A stretch of DNA of 64,000 nucleotides from the NCBI GenBank assembly GCA_021730945.1, contig JAKFYH010000042.1, positions 62,001-126,000 of the forward strand, read 5' to 3'. This document shows, piece after piece, positions 45,485-54,680 of this stretch (position 1 is the stretch's first letter; every line of letters begins with the position of its first letter). Both the position numbers and the translations under genes were made by a program. Source of the DNA: Acidobacteriota bacterium (GTDB taxonomy: Bacteria; Acidobacteriota; Vicinamibacteria; Vicinamibacterales; UBA2999). The notes under the pieces are model-generated. The model made no database searches. It was not told where the DNA came from and was given only the letters and a program-made list of their open reading frames with translations.

Positions 45485-48400
45485 CTAACCTTTCGGTATC
45501 GGCTTGATCGCCGGGAACAACGCCCCCGCGCCGACCATGTCCTTCACCAGGCCCGGCACCTTCGCCACGACGGCGTTGGCCTGATCGATCAGGCCCGGCA
45601 GCGCCGCCGTGGTCTCACGAATCTGCATCAACTGCGTGTTGGTCGGCAGCATGGTTGCCGACATCACGCCGTTCTTCAACTGGCCGATGCGGCCGCGCAC
45701 GTTCTCGGTATTGCCGCCACCGCCGCCGCCACCGCCCTGCTGGCCCAGGCCCAACCGGCGGCGCACCGCTTCGAATTCCTTGACCACGCCGTCCAACTGC
45801 TGCTTCACGCCCGGCGACAACGTGGCGCCACGCGTCTGCTGCTGCAGCACGCCGACCTGCGCGAACGCGTTCTGGACCATTTCGGCCACCGCGTTGGCCT
45901 TGCCCTGCAGCGCGTGCAGGTCCCTGGCCGTGTCGAACCAAATCTTGCGATCGGCATCGGTGATCTGAATCTGCGGATCGCCCTTGACACTCACGTCGAT
46001 GGTCTGCGCATCGCGGCCATTCACATTGAGCGTCGCCTTGTAGCTGCCCGGCAGCACATACGGCCCGTTGTTGCCGCCACCACCGAATCCACCGCCACCA
46101 CCGCCACCGCCGCCGGCCGGAGCGCCAGGAGCAGGCGGCAGCGGCTGCAGTGGCTGCACCCGCAGGTCCCACTTCAGGAGATGGAGACCGGCCTTGCCCT
46201 GGTCCCGCATGACGTCGCCGCTCAACTCGCGAACCACGGCGCCACTGCCATCCTTGATGATGAACTTGACGTCCTTGGCATCGGCCTTGAGCCGGTACGC
46301 CAGCGTCGCGCCGGCCACCGGGTTCTGGCCGAGAAACAGGCGGTCGCCTTCAAAGCCCTTCATCTGGTCGTTGGCGGCGTTCATGATGGTGACCGGCTCG
46401 GCATCGAACACGAACGCGTCGGCGCCCTCGGACTTCGCCCACTGCCGAATCGGCGTGACATCGTCCAGGATCCAGATGCCGCGCGCGTGGGTGGCGAGAA
46501 TCAGGTCGTTGTCACGCGGATGCTGCTTGATCTCGTAGATCGGCATGGTCGGCAGGTTGGCCTTGATGCGCGTCCAGGCGCCGCCACGGTTGAGCGATAC
46601 CCACAGGCCGGTTTCGGTGCCAAGGTAGAGCACGTCGGGGTTCTTGCGGTCTTCCGCCAGCCCGCGCGCCACTTCGCCCTTCGGCAGGTTGGCGGCAATC
46701 GACCGCCAGGTCGCGCCAAAATCGGTGGTGGCATACACATACGTGTTGTAGTCGCCGCCGCGATGGCCATCGAAGGCCACGTAGGCCGTGCCCGCCGCCA
46801 CCCGTGAGGGCAGCACGTCGGCCACATACGTGAACTTGGGCACGCCGGACATCTTGGCCGTGACGTTGGTCCAGGTCTTGCCGGCATCCTGCGTCACGCT
46901 GACGATGCCGTCATCACTGCCGACCCAGACCACCCCCGCCCTGGCAGCCGACTCTTCCAGCGTGACGATGTTGCCGAACGAGCCGACGCCGTCGTGCTTG
47001 GCAATGTTGATGTCCTTGGCGGCCACCCCCATGATCGGCAGCGTCTCGCGGTCGGTATTGGTGGTCAGGTCCGGGCTGATCGGCTGGTAGGAGCGGCCGC
47101 GGTCTGACGACTTCAACACCATGTTGGCGCCGATGTAGATGGTGGCAGGGTCAAACGGCGACAGTTGCATGGCCGTGTCCCAGTTGAAGCGGTAGAGACC
47201 GGAAGTATCTCCTGGCTTTTGTTCGGCCGGCTCTGGACGCACGGTCTGGCGTTCGTTGGTGGTGCGGTCGACGCGGCTCATGCGCCCGTCCTGCGATTCG
47301 GCGTAGACGATGCGCGAGTCGGTCGGGTCCATCAACGGCTGGAAGCCATCGCCGCCGTTCACGACGTACCAGTCGTCGTTGATGATGCCGCTGTTGGTGC
47401 GCACGGCGCTCGGGCCACACCAGGTGTTGTTGTCCTGCAGGCCGGCGCAGACGTGATACGGCGTCTGCATGTCGAACTCGACGTGATAGGCCTGCGCCCC
47501 GAGCAGGTTCGGCATCCACACCCAGGTCGCCGAGCGATCGTGCGAAATGGCGACCCCGCCGTCGTTGCCGATGATCAGGTGCCGCGGATCCTTCGGATTG
47601 ATCCACAGGGCATGGTGATCGACGTGGATACGCTCGGCGCCATCGCCCCGGAACGTGCGTCCGCCATCGTCGGAAATGTGCAGCGACACGCCAGGCACGT
47701 AGATGCGCGAGTCGGTCTGCGGGTCAATCTTGATCACGCCGAAGTACATCGGCCGCGGATTGGTGGTGCTCATCTTGCGCCAGGTGGCGCCGGCATTGTC
47801 GGAGCGGTAGACGCCGCTCTCGGTGGGATGCTCGATGCGGGCGTAGAGAACGTTCGGATCGCGCCGATAGATGTCGAGGCCAATGCGGCCCTTGGCACCG
47901 GCCGGCACGCCGGTCTCCAGCTTGCTCCAGGTCAGGCCGGCATCGGTGGACTTCCAGATCGCGCTGCCCGGCCCGCCGCCGTTCATGCCCCACTGCTGGC
48001 GGCGGCGCTGATACGACGCGGCATACAGGGTCTTGTTGTTCGACGGATCCATCACCAGCTCAGTGGCGCCGGTGTCATCGTCCACATGCAGGACGCGCGT
48101 CCAGTTCAGGCCGCCGTCGACCGTCTTGTAGACCCCACGCTCGCCGCCGGCGCCCCACAGGTCGCCGAGCGCGGCCACATAGACGACGCTGAAGTCGACC
48201 GGGTCGACCACGATCTTGGCGATCTGCTTGCTGGCGCCGAGACCCATCTTCTTCCAACTGCGGCCGCCATCGGTCGACTTGAAGATGCCGTCGCCCCACG
48301 ACGAGCTCTGGCGATTGTTGCCTTCGCCGGTCCCCACCCACACCAGGTTGGCATCGGTCTGGGCGATGGCGATCGCACCAACGGACCCGGTGGACTCGTT

Positions 48401-48709
48401 GTCGAAGACCGGCGTGAACGTAGTGCCGCCGTTGGTGGTCTTGTAGACCCCCGACGTTGCCATGGCCACGTAGAACGTCGTGGGATCACTCTCGAGCACG
48501 GCGATATCGTCGACGCGGCCCGACGGCGTGGCCGGACCAATCGAGCGGAAGTACAGGCGGTCGAGGGGTCCGTTGCCGGCGGAGTTCGCGGTAGCAATCG
48601 GGGTCACCGGCGGCGGCGCCTGCTCGCCGTCGCGGCCCAGGGCCGCGACGGCGGAGGTCAGGAGGGCGACAGAGACGGCGAGGGTCAGGGCGGCGGCAAG
48701 TCGCTTCAT
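45485..48709 (-). CDS. large secreted BNR/sortilin-type beta-propeller protein
   Basis: 1074 residues from the ATG at 48709. The signal peptide ends near 25. About 14 Asp-box/BNR-type blades fill residues 50-770 (GGTTFTPVFDN, GGRSWKKMG, AGLTWSKLE, RGRSYQPIS, FGATWRSIA, GGAWTRIK). This is the pattern of WD40/YVTN/BNR exo-alpha-sialidase-like proteins that bind or trim glycans. The C-terminal 300 residues are helical with two poly-glycine linkers (near 880 and 1000). Enzymatic residues cannot be confirmed. Its start overlaps the stop of the MBL gene (ATGA), and it is the last gene of a three-gene operon. Confidence 0.88.
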   Translation of the reverse strand: MKRLAAALTLAVSVALLTSAVAALGRDGEQAPPPVTPIATANSAGNGPLDRLYFRSIGPATPSGRVDDIAVLESDPTTFYVAMATSGVYKTTNGGTTFTPVFDNESTGSVGAIAIAQTDANLVWVGTGEGNNRQSSSWGDGIFKSTDGGRSWKKMGLGASKQIAKIVVDPVDFSVVYVAALGDLWGAGGERGVYKTVDGGLNWTRVLHVDDDTGATELVMDPSNNKTLYAASYQRRRQQWGMNGGGPGSAIWKSTDAGLTWSKLETGVPAGAKGRIGLDIYRRDPNVLYARIEHPTESGVYRSDNAGATWRKMSTTNPRPMYFGVIKIDPQTDSRIYVPGVSLHISDDGGRTFRGDGAERIHVDHHALWINPKDPRHLIIGNDGGVAISHDRSATWVWMPNLLGAQAYHVEFDMQTPYHVCAGLQDNNTWCGPSAVRTNSGIINDDWYVVNGGDGFQPLMDPTDSRIVYAESQDGRMSRVDRTTNERQTVRPEPAEQKPGDTSGLYRFNWDTAMQLSPFDPATIYIGANMVLKSSDRGRSYQPISPDLTTNTDRETLPIMGVAAKDINIAKHDGVGSFGNIVTLEESAARAGVVWVGSDDGIVSVTQDAGKTWTNVTAKMSGVPKFTYVADVLPSRVAAGTAYVAFDGHRGGDYNTYVYATTDFGATWRSIAANLPKGEVARGLAEDRKNPDVLYLGTETGLWVSLNRGGAWTRIKANLPTMPIYEIKQHPRDNDLILATHARGIWILDDVTPIRQWAKSEGADAFVFDAEPVTIMNAANDQMKGFEGDRLFLGQNPVAGATLAYRLKADAKDVKFIIKDGSGAVVRELSGDVMRDQGKAGLHLLKWDLRVQPLQPLPPAPGAPAGGGGGGGGGFGGGGNNGPYVLPGSYKATLNVNGRDAQTIDVSVKGDPQIQITDADRKIWFDTARDLHALQGKANAVAEMVQNAFAQVGVLQQQTRGATLSPGVKQQLDGVVKEFEAVRRRLGLGQQGGGGGGGGNTENVRGRIGQLKNGVMSATMLPTNTQLMQIRETTAALPGLIDQANAVVAKVPGLVKDMVGAGALFPAIKPIPKG

Positions 48710-49611
48710 TTCGCGCTCGCCTCGTCGTAGCAAATGCCGAGCACGAACGCGAGCGTCAGGCGCGCGTTGGGCGATACGTTGTCTTCGAAGCCCTTGAGCA
48801 CCGGGAGCTTCTGGACCTCTTCCTTCGACTGGCCGGCCTTGACGCCGGCGCGCGCGTGCTCCAGCACGGCGGTGAGGTAGTCGCGGAAGCGCATGACCTC
48901 CGCCCGGGTATTACGGACCACGTTGTCCTTGGCGTGGCCGGCAATGAAGATGGTGTCTGCGGACGCGCGCTTGGCGGTCGCTTCGAGCACGGTGATCCAG
49001 CTGTCGACGCGGGCGCCCTGGGCGCGATCGATGTTCGGGTGCGCGCGATTGAAGAGCAGGTCGCCCATGTGCATTACGTTGGCCTGCTGGAAGTGGTAGA
49101 CCGCATCGCCGCCGGTGTGGCCGGCGCCGTAGTAGCGGCCCTCGATGGTTTCGTCGCCGAACTTCTCGGTCCAGACGTCGGTGAAGGTCGTGGTCGCGTA
49201 GGCCTGATCGGCGACCGTCTTGGCCTCCTCGGTCACGGCCTTGTGCGACTTCAGGCAGTTGGCATGAGCGACGATCTTGGAGACGCCGTAGGCTTTGTTG
49301 CCGCCGGTGTGGTCGCCGTGGTGATGGGTGTTGAGCAACATCGCAATCCCCTTGGGCGCGCGCTGCTTGAGCCCGGCCGCGCAGATCTCGGCCGTGTTCA
49401 TGAACTGGCTGTCGACGGCAATCGCGCCGTCGCCGTTGACGAGATAGCCAATCGTGCCGCCGGTGCCGATGAACATGCCGACACCGCGACGTAGCTCCGT
49501 GAACGAGGTCACCGGAGGTGGCGCCGTCGGCTGGCCGGCGGCCGTGTTACGGGCCAGCACCAGGCCGGCAACACCAACGGACGTGGTCGAGATAAACGAT
49601 CTGCGGTTCAT
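48706..49611 (-). CDS. exported metallo-beta-lactamase-fold hydrolase
   Basis: 301 residues. The leader begins MNRRSFISTTSVGVAGLVLA, Tat-like. The zinc motif is THHHGDHTGG near residue 96, with further ligands GAGHTGGDAVYHF and IAGHAKD. This is the subgroup of periplasmic MBL hydrolases resembling subclass B3 and quinoprotein-linked hydrolases; the substrate is unknown. The start overlaps the preceding M20 gene by one base (TAATG) and the end overlaps the BNR gene, so the three genes are translationally coupled. Confidence 0.9.
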   Translation of the reverse strand: MNRRSFISTTSVGVAGLVLARNTAAGQPTAPPPVTSFTELRRGVGMFIGTGGTIGYLVNGDGAIAVDSQFMNTAEICAAGLKQRAPKGIAMLLNTHHHGDHTGGNKAYGVSKIVAHANCLKSHKAVTEEAKTVADQAYATTTFTDVWTEKFGDETIEGRYYGAGHTGGDAVYHFQQANVMHMGDLLFNRAHPNIDRAQGARVDSWITVLEATAKRASADTIFIAGHAKDNVVRNTRAEVMRFRDYLTAVLEHARAGVKAGQSKEEVQKLPVLKGFEDNVSPNARLTLAFVLGICYDEASAK

Positions 49612-50921
49612 TACTTTCCTCCAAACAAGTAGTCGAGCGCGAGATTGGTCATGACCTTCACGCCGACCGGCAATGCCGATTCGTCGGCGAAGAACAGCGG
49701 CGAGTGATTCTGTGCGACCTTCGTATGGTCCTGGTCGCGCGGGGTCACGCCGAGGAATACGAACAGTCCAGGCACCTGCTGCTGGAAATACGAAAAGTCC
49801 TCCGCCGTGCCGGTGAGCGGCCCCAGCCGCACGTTGTCCGCCCCAGCGGCGCGGCGCAACGTCGGCAGCATGCGCTCGGTCAGCGCCGGGTCATTCCGGG
49901 TCACGGGATAGCCCAGGCCAAATTCCACGGTGGCGGTGCCCCCGGCCGCCTCCGCGTAGCCGGTCGCGATGGCGCGAATGCGGTTGTGAATGTCTTTTCT
50001 CACGTTCTCATCGAAGGCGCGTACGGTGCCCTCCAGCTCCACCATCTCGGGCACGATGTTCGAGCGGTTGCCGCCGGTGAACCTGCCGACGGTCACCACC
50101 GCGGGCGCCTCGGTGATGTTTACCGTGCGACTGATGATCGACTGCAGCGACACCACCACCTGCGAGCCAATCACGATCGGATCGACGCCGCCCCACGGCA
50201 CGGCACCGTGCGTCTGGCGGCCCGTGATCTTGATCAGGAACGAGTCAGCGCTCGCCATCAACGGTCCCGGCCGATAGACGATGGTGCCGGCGGGATAGGG
50301 GAAGACGTGGAGGCCGAACGCGGCATCGACCTTCGGGTTTTCGAGCACGCTCTCCTTCACCATCTGCTCGGCGCCGCCGGTCTCGCCCGGCGGCGGGCCT
50401 TCCTCGGCGGGTTGGAAGATCACCTTGACCGTGCCAGGCAGGCGGTCCTTCATTCGGGCCAGCGCCGTGGCGGCGCCCAACAGAATCGCCATGTGGTTGT
50501 CGTGACCGCAGGCGTGCATCACGCCAACTTCCTGGCCGTTCCACTGCGCGCGGGCGGTCGACTTGAAGGGCAAATCGCCCTGCTCGGTCACCGGCAGGCC
50601 ATCCATATCGGATCGCAACGCCACCACCGGACCGGGCAAGCCGCCCTTCAAGACCCCGACGACGCCGGTCGTGGCCACCCCGGTGGTCACTTCGAATCCG
50701 AGTTTGCGCAGCTGGTCGGCAATCACCTTCGCCGTGCGGGTCTCGCGATTGCCCAGTTCGGGGTTCTTGTGAAAATCGCGCCGCCACGCCACCACCTGCG
50801 GATTGAGCTCGACCGACAACCGTTCGGCTTCGGCGGCTAACGGATTGGCGGCTGGCGCCGCCTGAGCCTGCAGCGGATCTGGAATCGCCAGCAGCACGGC
50901 AACGAACAACAGGTTTCTCAT
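49611..50921 (-). CDS. secreted M20 amidohydrolase/peptidase
   Basis: 436 residues from the ATG at 50921. The signal peptide ends DPLQAQA near 21. The metal site follows the M20D amidohydrolase pattern (IAA-amino acid hydrolase/hippurate hydrolase): DFHKNPELGNRETRTA, SDMDGLPV, MHACGHDNHMA, FQPAEEGPPPGETGGAE, GLHVFPYPAG and QNHSPLFF near the end. It should release amino acids from N-acyl conjugates or short peptides. It is the first gene of the operon with MBL and BNR genes. TAGAAT lies ten bases before the ATG, with an in-frame GTG at four bases. Confidence 0.93.
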   Translation of the reverse strand: MRNLLFVAVLLAIPDPLQAQAAPAANPLAAEAERLSVELNPQVVAWRRDFHKNPELGNRETRTAKVIADQLRKLGFEVTTGVATTGVVGVLKGGLPGPVVALRSDMDGLPVTEQGDLPFKSTARAQWNGQEVGVMHACGHDNHMAILLGAATALARMKDRLPGTVKVIFQPAEEGPPPGETGGAEQMVKESVLENPKVDAAFGLHVFPYPAGTIVYRPGPLMASADSFLIKITGRQTHGAVPWGGVDPIVIGSQVVVSLQSIISRTVNITEAPAVVTVGRFTGGNRSNIVPEMVELEGTVRAFDENVRKDIHNRIRAIATGYAEAAGGTATVEFGLGYPVTRNDPALTERMLPTLRRAAGADNVRLGPLTGTAEDFSYFQQQVPGLFVFLGVTPRDQDHTKVAQNHSPLFFADESALPVGVKVMTNLALDYLFGGK

Positions 50922-51029
50922 GGTCACGGGGATTCTACTCTCATGAACGAGATTCGCCCTCCCGATAGGGCGCTCGTCGCCGTGGTCGGGCTGGCCACGC
51001 CCGTGGCGACACTCGGCCGGCAACGCCGC

Positions 51030-51671
51030 TCAGCGCGACAGCAGATCCCAGACCAAGTACGCGGTGAGTGCCGCCGCCAGCCCGATAGCGACAACGGCCA
51101 GGGGCGGCCGTGGCGCGAACATCCCGGTGCTCTGGGCGTAGACGCGATGATGGTCGGCGTAGGGGGTACGAGCGTAGGCCGCCTCCTCCTCGAAGGCCGC
51201 CGAGACGAAACTCGCGGCCATGACGAAGGCCGATGCCCACAGCCAGGGGTCCCAGGTGGCCACCGGCACCGCGAACAGGGCGACCGTGAAGGCAAGATAG
51301 ATCGGGTGCCGCACGAACCGATACGGTCCGTCGATGAACAACTGACCCGGGTGAACGCCGGAGAACGGCAGATGAGGCGGCGAGCGTTTCACCGTTTCCT
51401 GCGCCCACAAAAACAGGACCAGGCCGGCCAGTAGCAGGCCAATGGCGATCCAAACACGCAGTGGGCTCACCAGCGGGGCCAGTCCCGCGGCGGCCAAATG
51501 CAGGCCGCCGAGCAGCAGGATCCCCATGTGGTGAATGCGAAACCGAAGAGGCGGGCTGTGGGCGGGACGGCGAAAGAAATGGGTGCCGGCCAGGGCCAGC
51601 ACGATAAACACCAGCGAAGCCGCCAGAAACAGACTCAGCCGGAACGCGAACGCGGACGACGAGGCGAGCAC
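51030..51671 (-). CDS. ICMT-like membrane methyltransferase family protein (copy 3)
   Basis: 213 residues from the GTG at 51671; the upstream open frame would run into the DUF2721 gene. There are five or six hydrophobic segments. The conserved block is DGPYRFVRHPIYLAFTVALFA, split by a turn, then EEEAAYARTPYADHHRVYAQ, the S-adenosylmethionine-side signature. It is more distant from copies 1 and 2 than they are from each other. The final hydrophobic helix after MFAPRPPLA is extra. Confidence 0.8.
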   Translation of the reverse strand: MLASSSAFAFRLSLFLAASLVFIVLALAGTHFFRRPAHSPPLRFRIHHMGILLLGGLHLAAAGLAPLVSPLRVWIAIGLLLAGLVLFLWAQETVKRSPPHLPFSGVHPGQLFIDGPYRFVRHPIYLAFTVALFAVPVATWDPWLWASAFVMAASFVSAAFEEEAAYARTPYADHHRVYAQSTGMFAPRPPLAVVAIGLAAALTAYLVWDLLSR

Positions 51672-51723
51672 GCCCGGTGGACGGTCACCAGTCTGGAATT
51701 CCCGGCCTGGCCGGCTCGGCGGC

Positions 51724-52290
51724 TCAGATTTTCTTGCCCAGCCAGGTAAACGGGCCGCCGGTCGACTTGCTCGCCAGTTCGGTGCCCGCCGCCCGGGTGC
51801 TGACCCGCCACACAAAGTCCATCTCGCTGTGAATCGCCCCAAGCGCCATGCGGCTTTCCACAATCAGCAGGACCGACCCATACAACATGAACAGCGACCC
51901 CAGCAGGCCGAGCACCACGGCCACCCAGGTGAAGTTGCGCGCCGCCGCCGACACGATGGCAATGGCCACGCTGGACGACACGAAGACGCCGAGCGCGGTG
52001 TAGTAGGCGGTCATCGCCCGCTGGATCAGCCGCGCGCGCGAGGTCTGGCGATCCAACTGCGAGAAGATCAGCTCCCGGCGCTCTTCGAACATCTCATCTT
52101 TCTCGGGGCTGAGCACCAGCGCTTGAAAGCGTTCGGACAGCAGGCGGACGCGGTCGATCACGCGGCCCAGCCGGGAACTGGTGGAGAAAATCAGCGCGCC
52201 ACAGGCTGAAATCAGCACGGCCGGCGTGATCATGGCCGTGAGGATGGCCAGTGCGTTCTGCGGTGCCTCGAGACGCGTGAGCCAGTCCAT
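51724..52290 (-). CDS. DUF2721 integral membrane protein
   Basis: 188 residues from the ATG at 52290. There are three transmembrane segments: near 17-40 (ILTAMITPAVLISACGALIF), 95-118 and 122-145. A charged cytoplasmic helix lies between the first two (RVIDRVRLLSERFQAL, FEERRELIFSQLDRQTSRARLI). This is the usual DUF2721 layout. Function unknown. TATACT lies six bases before the ATG. Confidence 0.85.
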   Translation of the reverse strand: MDWLTRLEAPQNALAILTAMITPAVLISACGALIFSTSSRLGRVIDRVRLLSERFQALVLSPEKDEMFEERRELIFSQLDRQTSRARLIQRAMTAYYTALGVFVSSSVAIAIVSAAARNFTWVAVVLGLLGSLFMLYGSVLLIVESRMALGAIHSEMDFVWRVSTRAAGTELASKSTGGPFTWLGKKI

Positions 52291-52296
52291 AACGAC

Positions 52297-52302
52297 AGTA
52301 TA
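52297..52302 (-). promoter_or_regulatory. -10 element TATACT, leaderless type
   Basis: TATACT on the minus strand with exactly six bases to the ATG at 52290. The paired divergent gene at 52363 has the same spacing. Confidence 0.6.
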
Positions 52303-52350
52303 GAACCTGCCGGGGCGGCCTGGCTTGACGGGCAGGCTTGCCTGGCGGAT

Positions 52351-52356
52351 TAGAAT
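52351..52356 (+). promoter_or_regulatory. -10 element TAGAAT, leaderless type
   Basis: TAGAAT with six bases to the ATG at 52363. TTGACG lies 20 bases upstream, a poor -35 spacing. Confidence 0.6.
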
Positions 52357-52362
52357 CAGTCC

Positions 52363-53337
52363 ATGAAAGCGATTCTTGCGCGCCAGTTTGGTGGTCCCGA
52401 GGTCCTTAAACTTGAAGAGGTGCCTGATCCCACCGCCGGCCCGGGCCAGGTCAGGGTGCACATTCACGCCATCGGCGTGAACCCCTACGACACCTACATG
52501 CGCGCCGGCGGTTACGCGATCTCGCCCGACCTGCCCTACACCCCAGGCGCAGACGCGGCCGGCATCGTCGACCAGGTTGGCGACGATGTCGAGGGTTGGA
52601 CGAAGGGCGACCGGGTGTACATCAGCGGCACCGCCAGCGGCAAGGCGCACGGAGCCTATGCGGCGCTCGTGGTCTGTGAATCAGGCCAGCTGCATCGCTT
52701 GCCCGCACGCACCACGTTCGCCCAGGGCGCCGGCTTGTTCGTCCCCTACGTCACCGCGTGGCGGGCGCTGTTCGGCCGCGCCAACGCCAGGGCTGGCGAC
52801 ACCCTGTTGGTGCACGGCGCCAGCGGCGCGGTTGGTATTGCCGCCACGCAGTTTGCGGTCGCCGCCGGCCTCACCGTCATCGGCACGGCCGGCACAGACG
52901 AGGGCCTCGCGGTCGTGCGGCAGCAGGGCGCGACGCACGCATTCAATCATCGTTCGCCGGGGTATCTCGATCAGATCACCGGGGTCACCGGCGGCCGCGG
53001 ACCGGATCTCATCCTCGAAATGCTGGCCAACGTTAATCTCGACCACGACCTGACGATCGTCGCGCCCGGCGGCCGCATCGTGGTGATTGGCAATCGCGGC
53101 CGCGTCGAGATCGACGCGCGCAAGATCATGGGCAAGGACTGCGCGGTCTACGGACTGGCGCTCTGGGGCATTCCAGCAGATGAAGTGCGCCGCGCGCACC
53201 GGGCGATCACCGCCGGCCTGGAGAGCGGCGCGCTCAACCCGGTGGTTGGCCGGGAAATGCCGCTGGCCGACGCCGCCGCCGCCCACGCCGCCGTCATGGA
53301 ACCCGGCGCCCACGGAAAAATCGTCCTGATCCCGTGA
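52363..53337 (+). CDS. NADPH:quinone oxidoreductase (zinc-independent MDR family)
   Basis: 324 residues. The N-terminal GroES-like domain has GPGQVRVHIHAIGVNPYDTYMR, split normally, and YTPGADAAGIV. The Rossmann domain has LVHGASGAVGIAATQFAVA near 150 with the NADPH-binding pattern, then GGRIVVIGNRG. It lacks the zinc-binding cysteines of alcohol dehydrogenases. It reduces quinones or enones in the cytoplasm. Its 3' end meets a convergent gene over a perfect palindrome. Confidence 0.93.
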   Translation: MKAILARQFGGPEVLKLEEVPDPTAGPGQVRVHIHAIGVNPYDTYMRAGGYAISPDLPYTPGADAAGIVDQVGDDVEGWTKGDRVYISGTASGKAHGAYAALVVCESGQLHRLPARTTFAQGAGLFVPYVTAWRALFGRANARAGDTLLVHGASGAVGIAATQFAVAAGLTVIGTAGTDEGLAVVRQQGATHAFNHRSPGYLDQITGVTGGRGPDLILEMLANVNLDHDLTIVAPGGRIVVIGNRGRVEIDARKIMGKDCAVYGLALWGIPADEVRRAHRAITAGLESGALNPVVGREMPLADAAAAHAAVMEPGAHGKIVLIP

Positions 53338-53346
53338 TCGGGATCA
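53327..53346. terminator. hairpin between convergent genes
   Basis: TGATCCCG (53327-53334) and CGGGATCA (53339-53346) form a perfect 8-bp stem with a four-base loop. It spans both stop codons of a convergent pair only six bases apart. No T run, so it may act as a bidirectional block rather than a classical terminator. Confidence 0.5.
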
Positions 53347-54411
53347 CTTGCGAGCGAGTTCTTCGTCGATGATCTGCTTGAAGGCCTCGAATGGCTGCGC
53401 GCCGACCAGGGCGCGGCCATTGATGTAGAGCGTCGGCGTCGAGTTCACGCCCATCTGCTCACCCTGCGCGTATCCGGCGGCGACCGACGCCGCGTGCTTG
53501 CCGGAGTCGAGGCACTGGTTGAACCCGGCCGGGTCGAGGCCGAGCGCGAGGGCCGATGCCTTGAGCTGGGGCACCTCGAGCGCACGCTGGTCGGCAAACA
53601 GCCGGTCGTGCATCTCCCAGTACTTGCCCTGCTCCCCCGCGCAGTGGGCCGCTTCGGCCGCTTTCGGCGCCAGCGGGTGATTGGGCAGCGGAAAATCCTT
53701 GAAGATGATCTTGACCTTGTCGCCGTAGGCGGCGCGCACCTGCTCAATTGTCGGGTTGACGCGCGCGCAGAACGGGCACTGGTAGTCGGAGAATTCCACG
53801 ATCGTTACCGGCGCGGCCGCCGCGCCGCGCACGGGATCGCTCGCGGACACCGCCACCGTGTAGCGCGGCGGATCGAGCATCACCTTGACGGCGCCGTTCT
53901 TCGCCTTCAGCTCGGTGACCAACTGCGCGCGCGCCTGCAGCGTCCGCTGGCCCTCCAGGAAATCCTTGATCTGGCCGCGCAGTTGCTCGAGCGTGCGCCC
54001 CTGCGTGCGATCGCGATTGGCCTCGAAGAACTGCGCCACCTCCGCCTCCGTCACCGGGACGGCGCGCTTGACCGCATCCTGCGCAACAAACGCGTCGGCC
54101 GACAGGTTCGCGGCCTTGGCGGCGTTCTCGATCAGGATGTCGCCCACCACCTGGTCGAGCATGTTGCGCCGGTTCTGGTAGAGCAGTTGGGTGATGCGCG
54201 CCCGTTCGGCGGCGTCAAACTCCTCCCACTTGGCATCGACGTCCTTGAGCGTGACCTGGCGCCCGGCCACTTCGGCCACCACCTGGTCGGGATTGCTGCT
54301 GGGCGCCGGCAACGCCTGGCCCGCCGCGCTCGATGATTCGGAACACGCGGTGAGCGCGAGGGCCACCAGGGCGGCCAGCATCGCGCCTCGGAACAATCCT
54401 GAAACTCTCAT
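53344..54411 (-). CDS. DsbA-like thioredoxin-fold lipoprotein with SurA-like N-terminal region
   Basis: 355 residues from the ATG at 54411. The lipoprotein leader ends LALTAC (Cys near 23). Residues 45-155 are helical, beginning VVAEVAGRQVTLKDVDAKW, a SurA/PrsA-type N-terminal pattern. Residues 170-355 form a DsbA/thioredoxin_4 domain with active site CPFC near 212, FKDFPLPNHPLA and cis-Pro in STPTLYING. It should act in disulfide exchange or folding of exported proteins. The start overlaps the stop of the small upstream gene (TGATG). Confidence 0.92.
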   Translation of the reverse strand: MRVSGLFRGAMLAALVALALTACSESSSAAGQALPAPSSNPDQVVAEVAGRQVTLKDVDAKWEEFDAAERARITQLLYQNRRNMLDQVVGDILIENAAKAANLSADAFVAQDAVKRAVPVTEAEVAQFFEANRDRTQGRTLEQLRGQIKDFLEGQRTLQARAQLVTELKAKNGAVKVMLDPPRYTVAVSASDPVRGAAAAPVTIVEFSDYQCPFCARVNPTIEQVRAAYGDKVKIIFKDFPLPNHPLAPKAAEAAHCAGEQGKYWEMHDRLFADQRALEVPQLKASALALGLDPAGFNQCLDSGKHAASVAAGYAQGEQMGVNSTPTLYINGRALVGAQPFEAFKQIIDEELARK

Positions 54412-54623
54412 CACGTGAGTTTATCACCGGGGTCTGGTTCGCCAGGTGGCACGGGCGGGGCCTGACGCTGATAACCCGGGCAGGTCACGACCGGCAGCAC
54501 CGGGTACTTGCGAAAGCGGGCGTCGGTAAGCGCCCGCTCGCACAGATAGAAGGTGGAGCGCCCGCTGTTGACGACGCGGGACCAGGCGCAATCGGCGCAG
54601 AGACCAGGAAACACCAGGGACAT
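54411..54623 (-). CDS. small cysteine-containing conserved protein
   Basis: 70 residues with four cysteines: C9-ADC12 near the N-terminus, C28 in FYLCERALTD and C48 in VTCPGYQ. The spacing suggests a small zinc-ribbon-like knuckle. It overlaps the DsbA-like gene by one base, so it is probably the first gene of that operon. Function unknown; the short length and cysteine pattern argue for a real conserved protein rather than a chance frame. Confidence 0.7.
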   Translation of the reverse strand: MSLVFPGLCADCAWSRVVNSGRSTFYLCERALTDARFRKYPVLPVVTCPGYQRQAPPVPPGEPDPGDKLT

Positions 54624-54664
54624 GGGGCTGGGGTTAGTTTAGGTCCGAGGGGCACGACCTTTGC

Positions 54665-54670
54665 TAAAGT
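54665..54670 (+). promoter_or_regulatory. -10 element TAAAGT, leaderless type
   Basis: TAAAGT seven bases before the GTG at 54678, which is followed directly by the ATG at 54681. Confidence 0.45.
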
Positions 54671-54680
54671 TGGGGGTGTG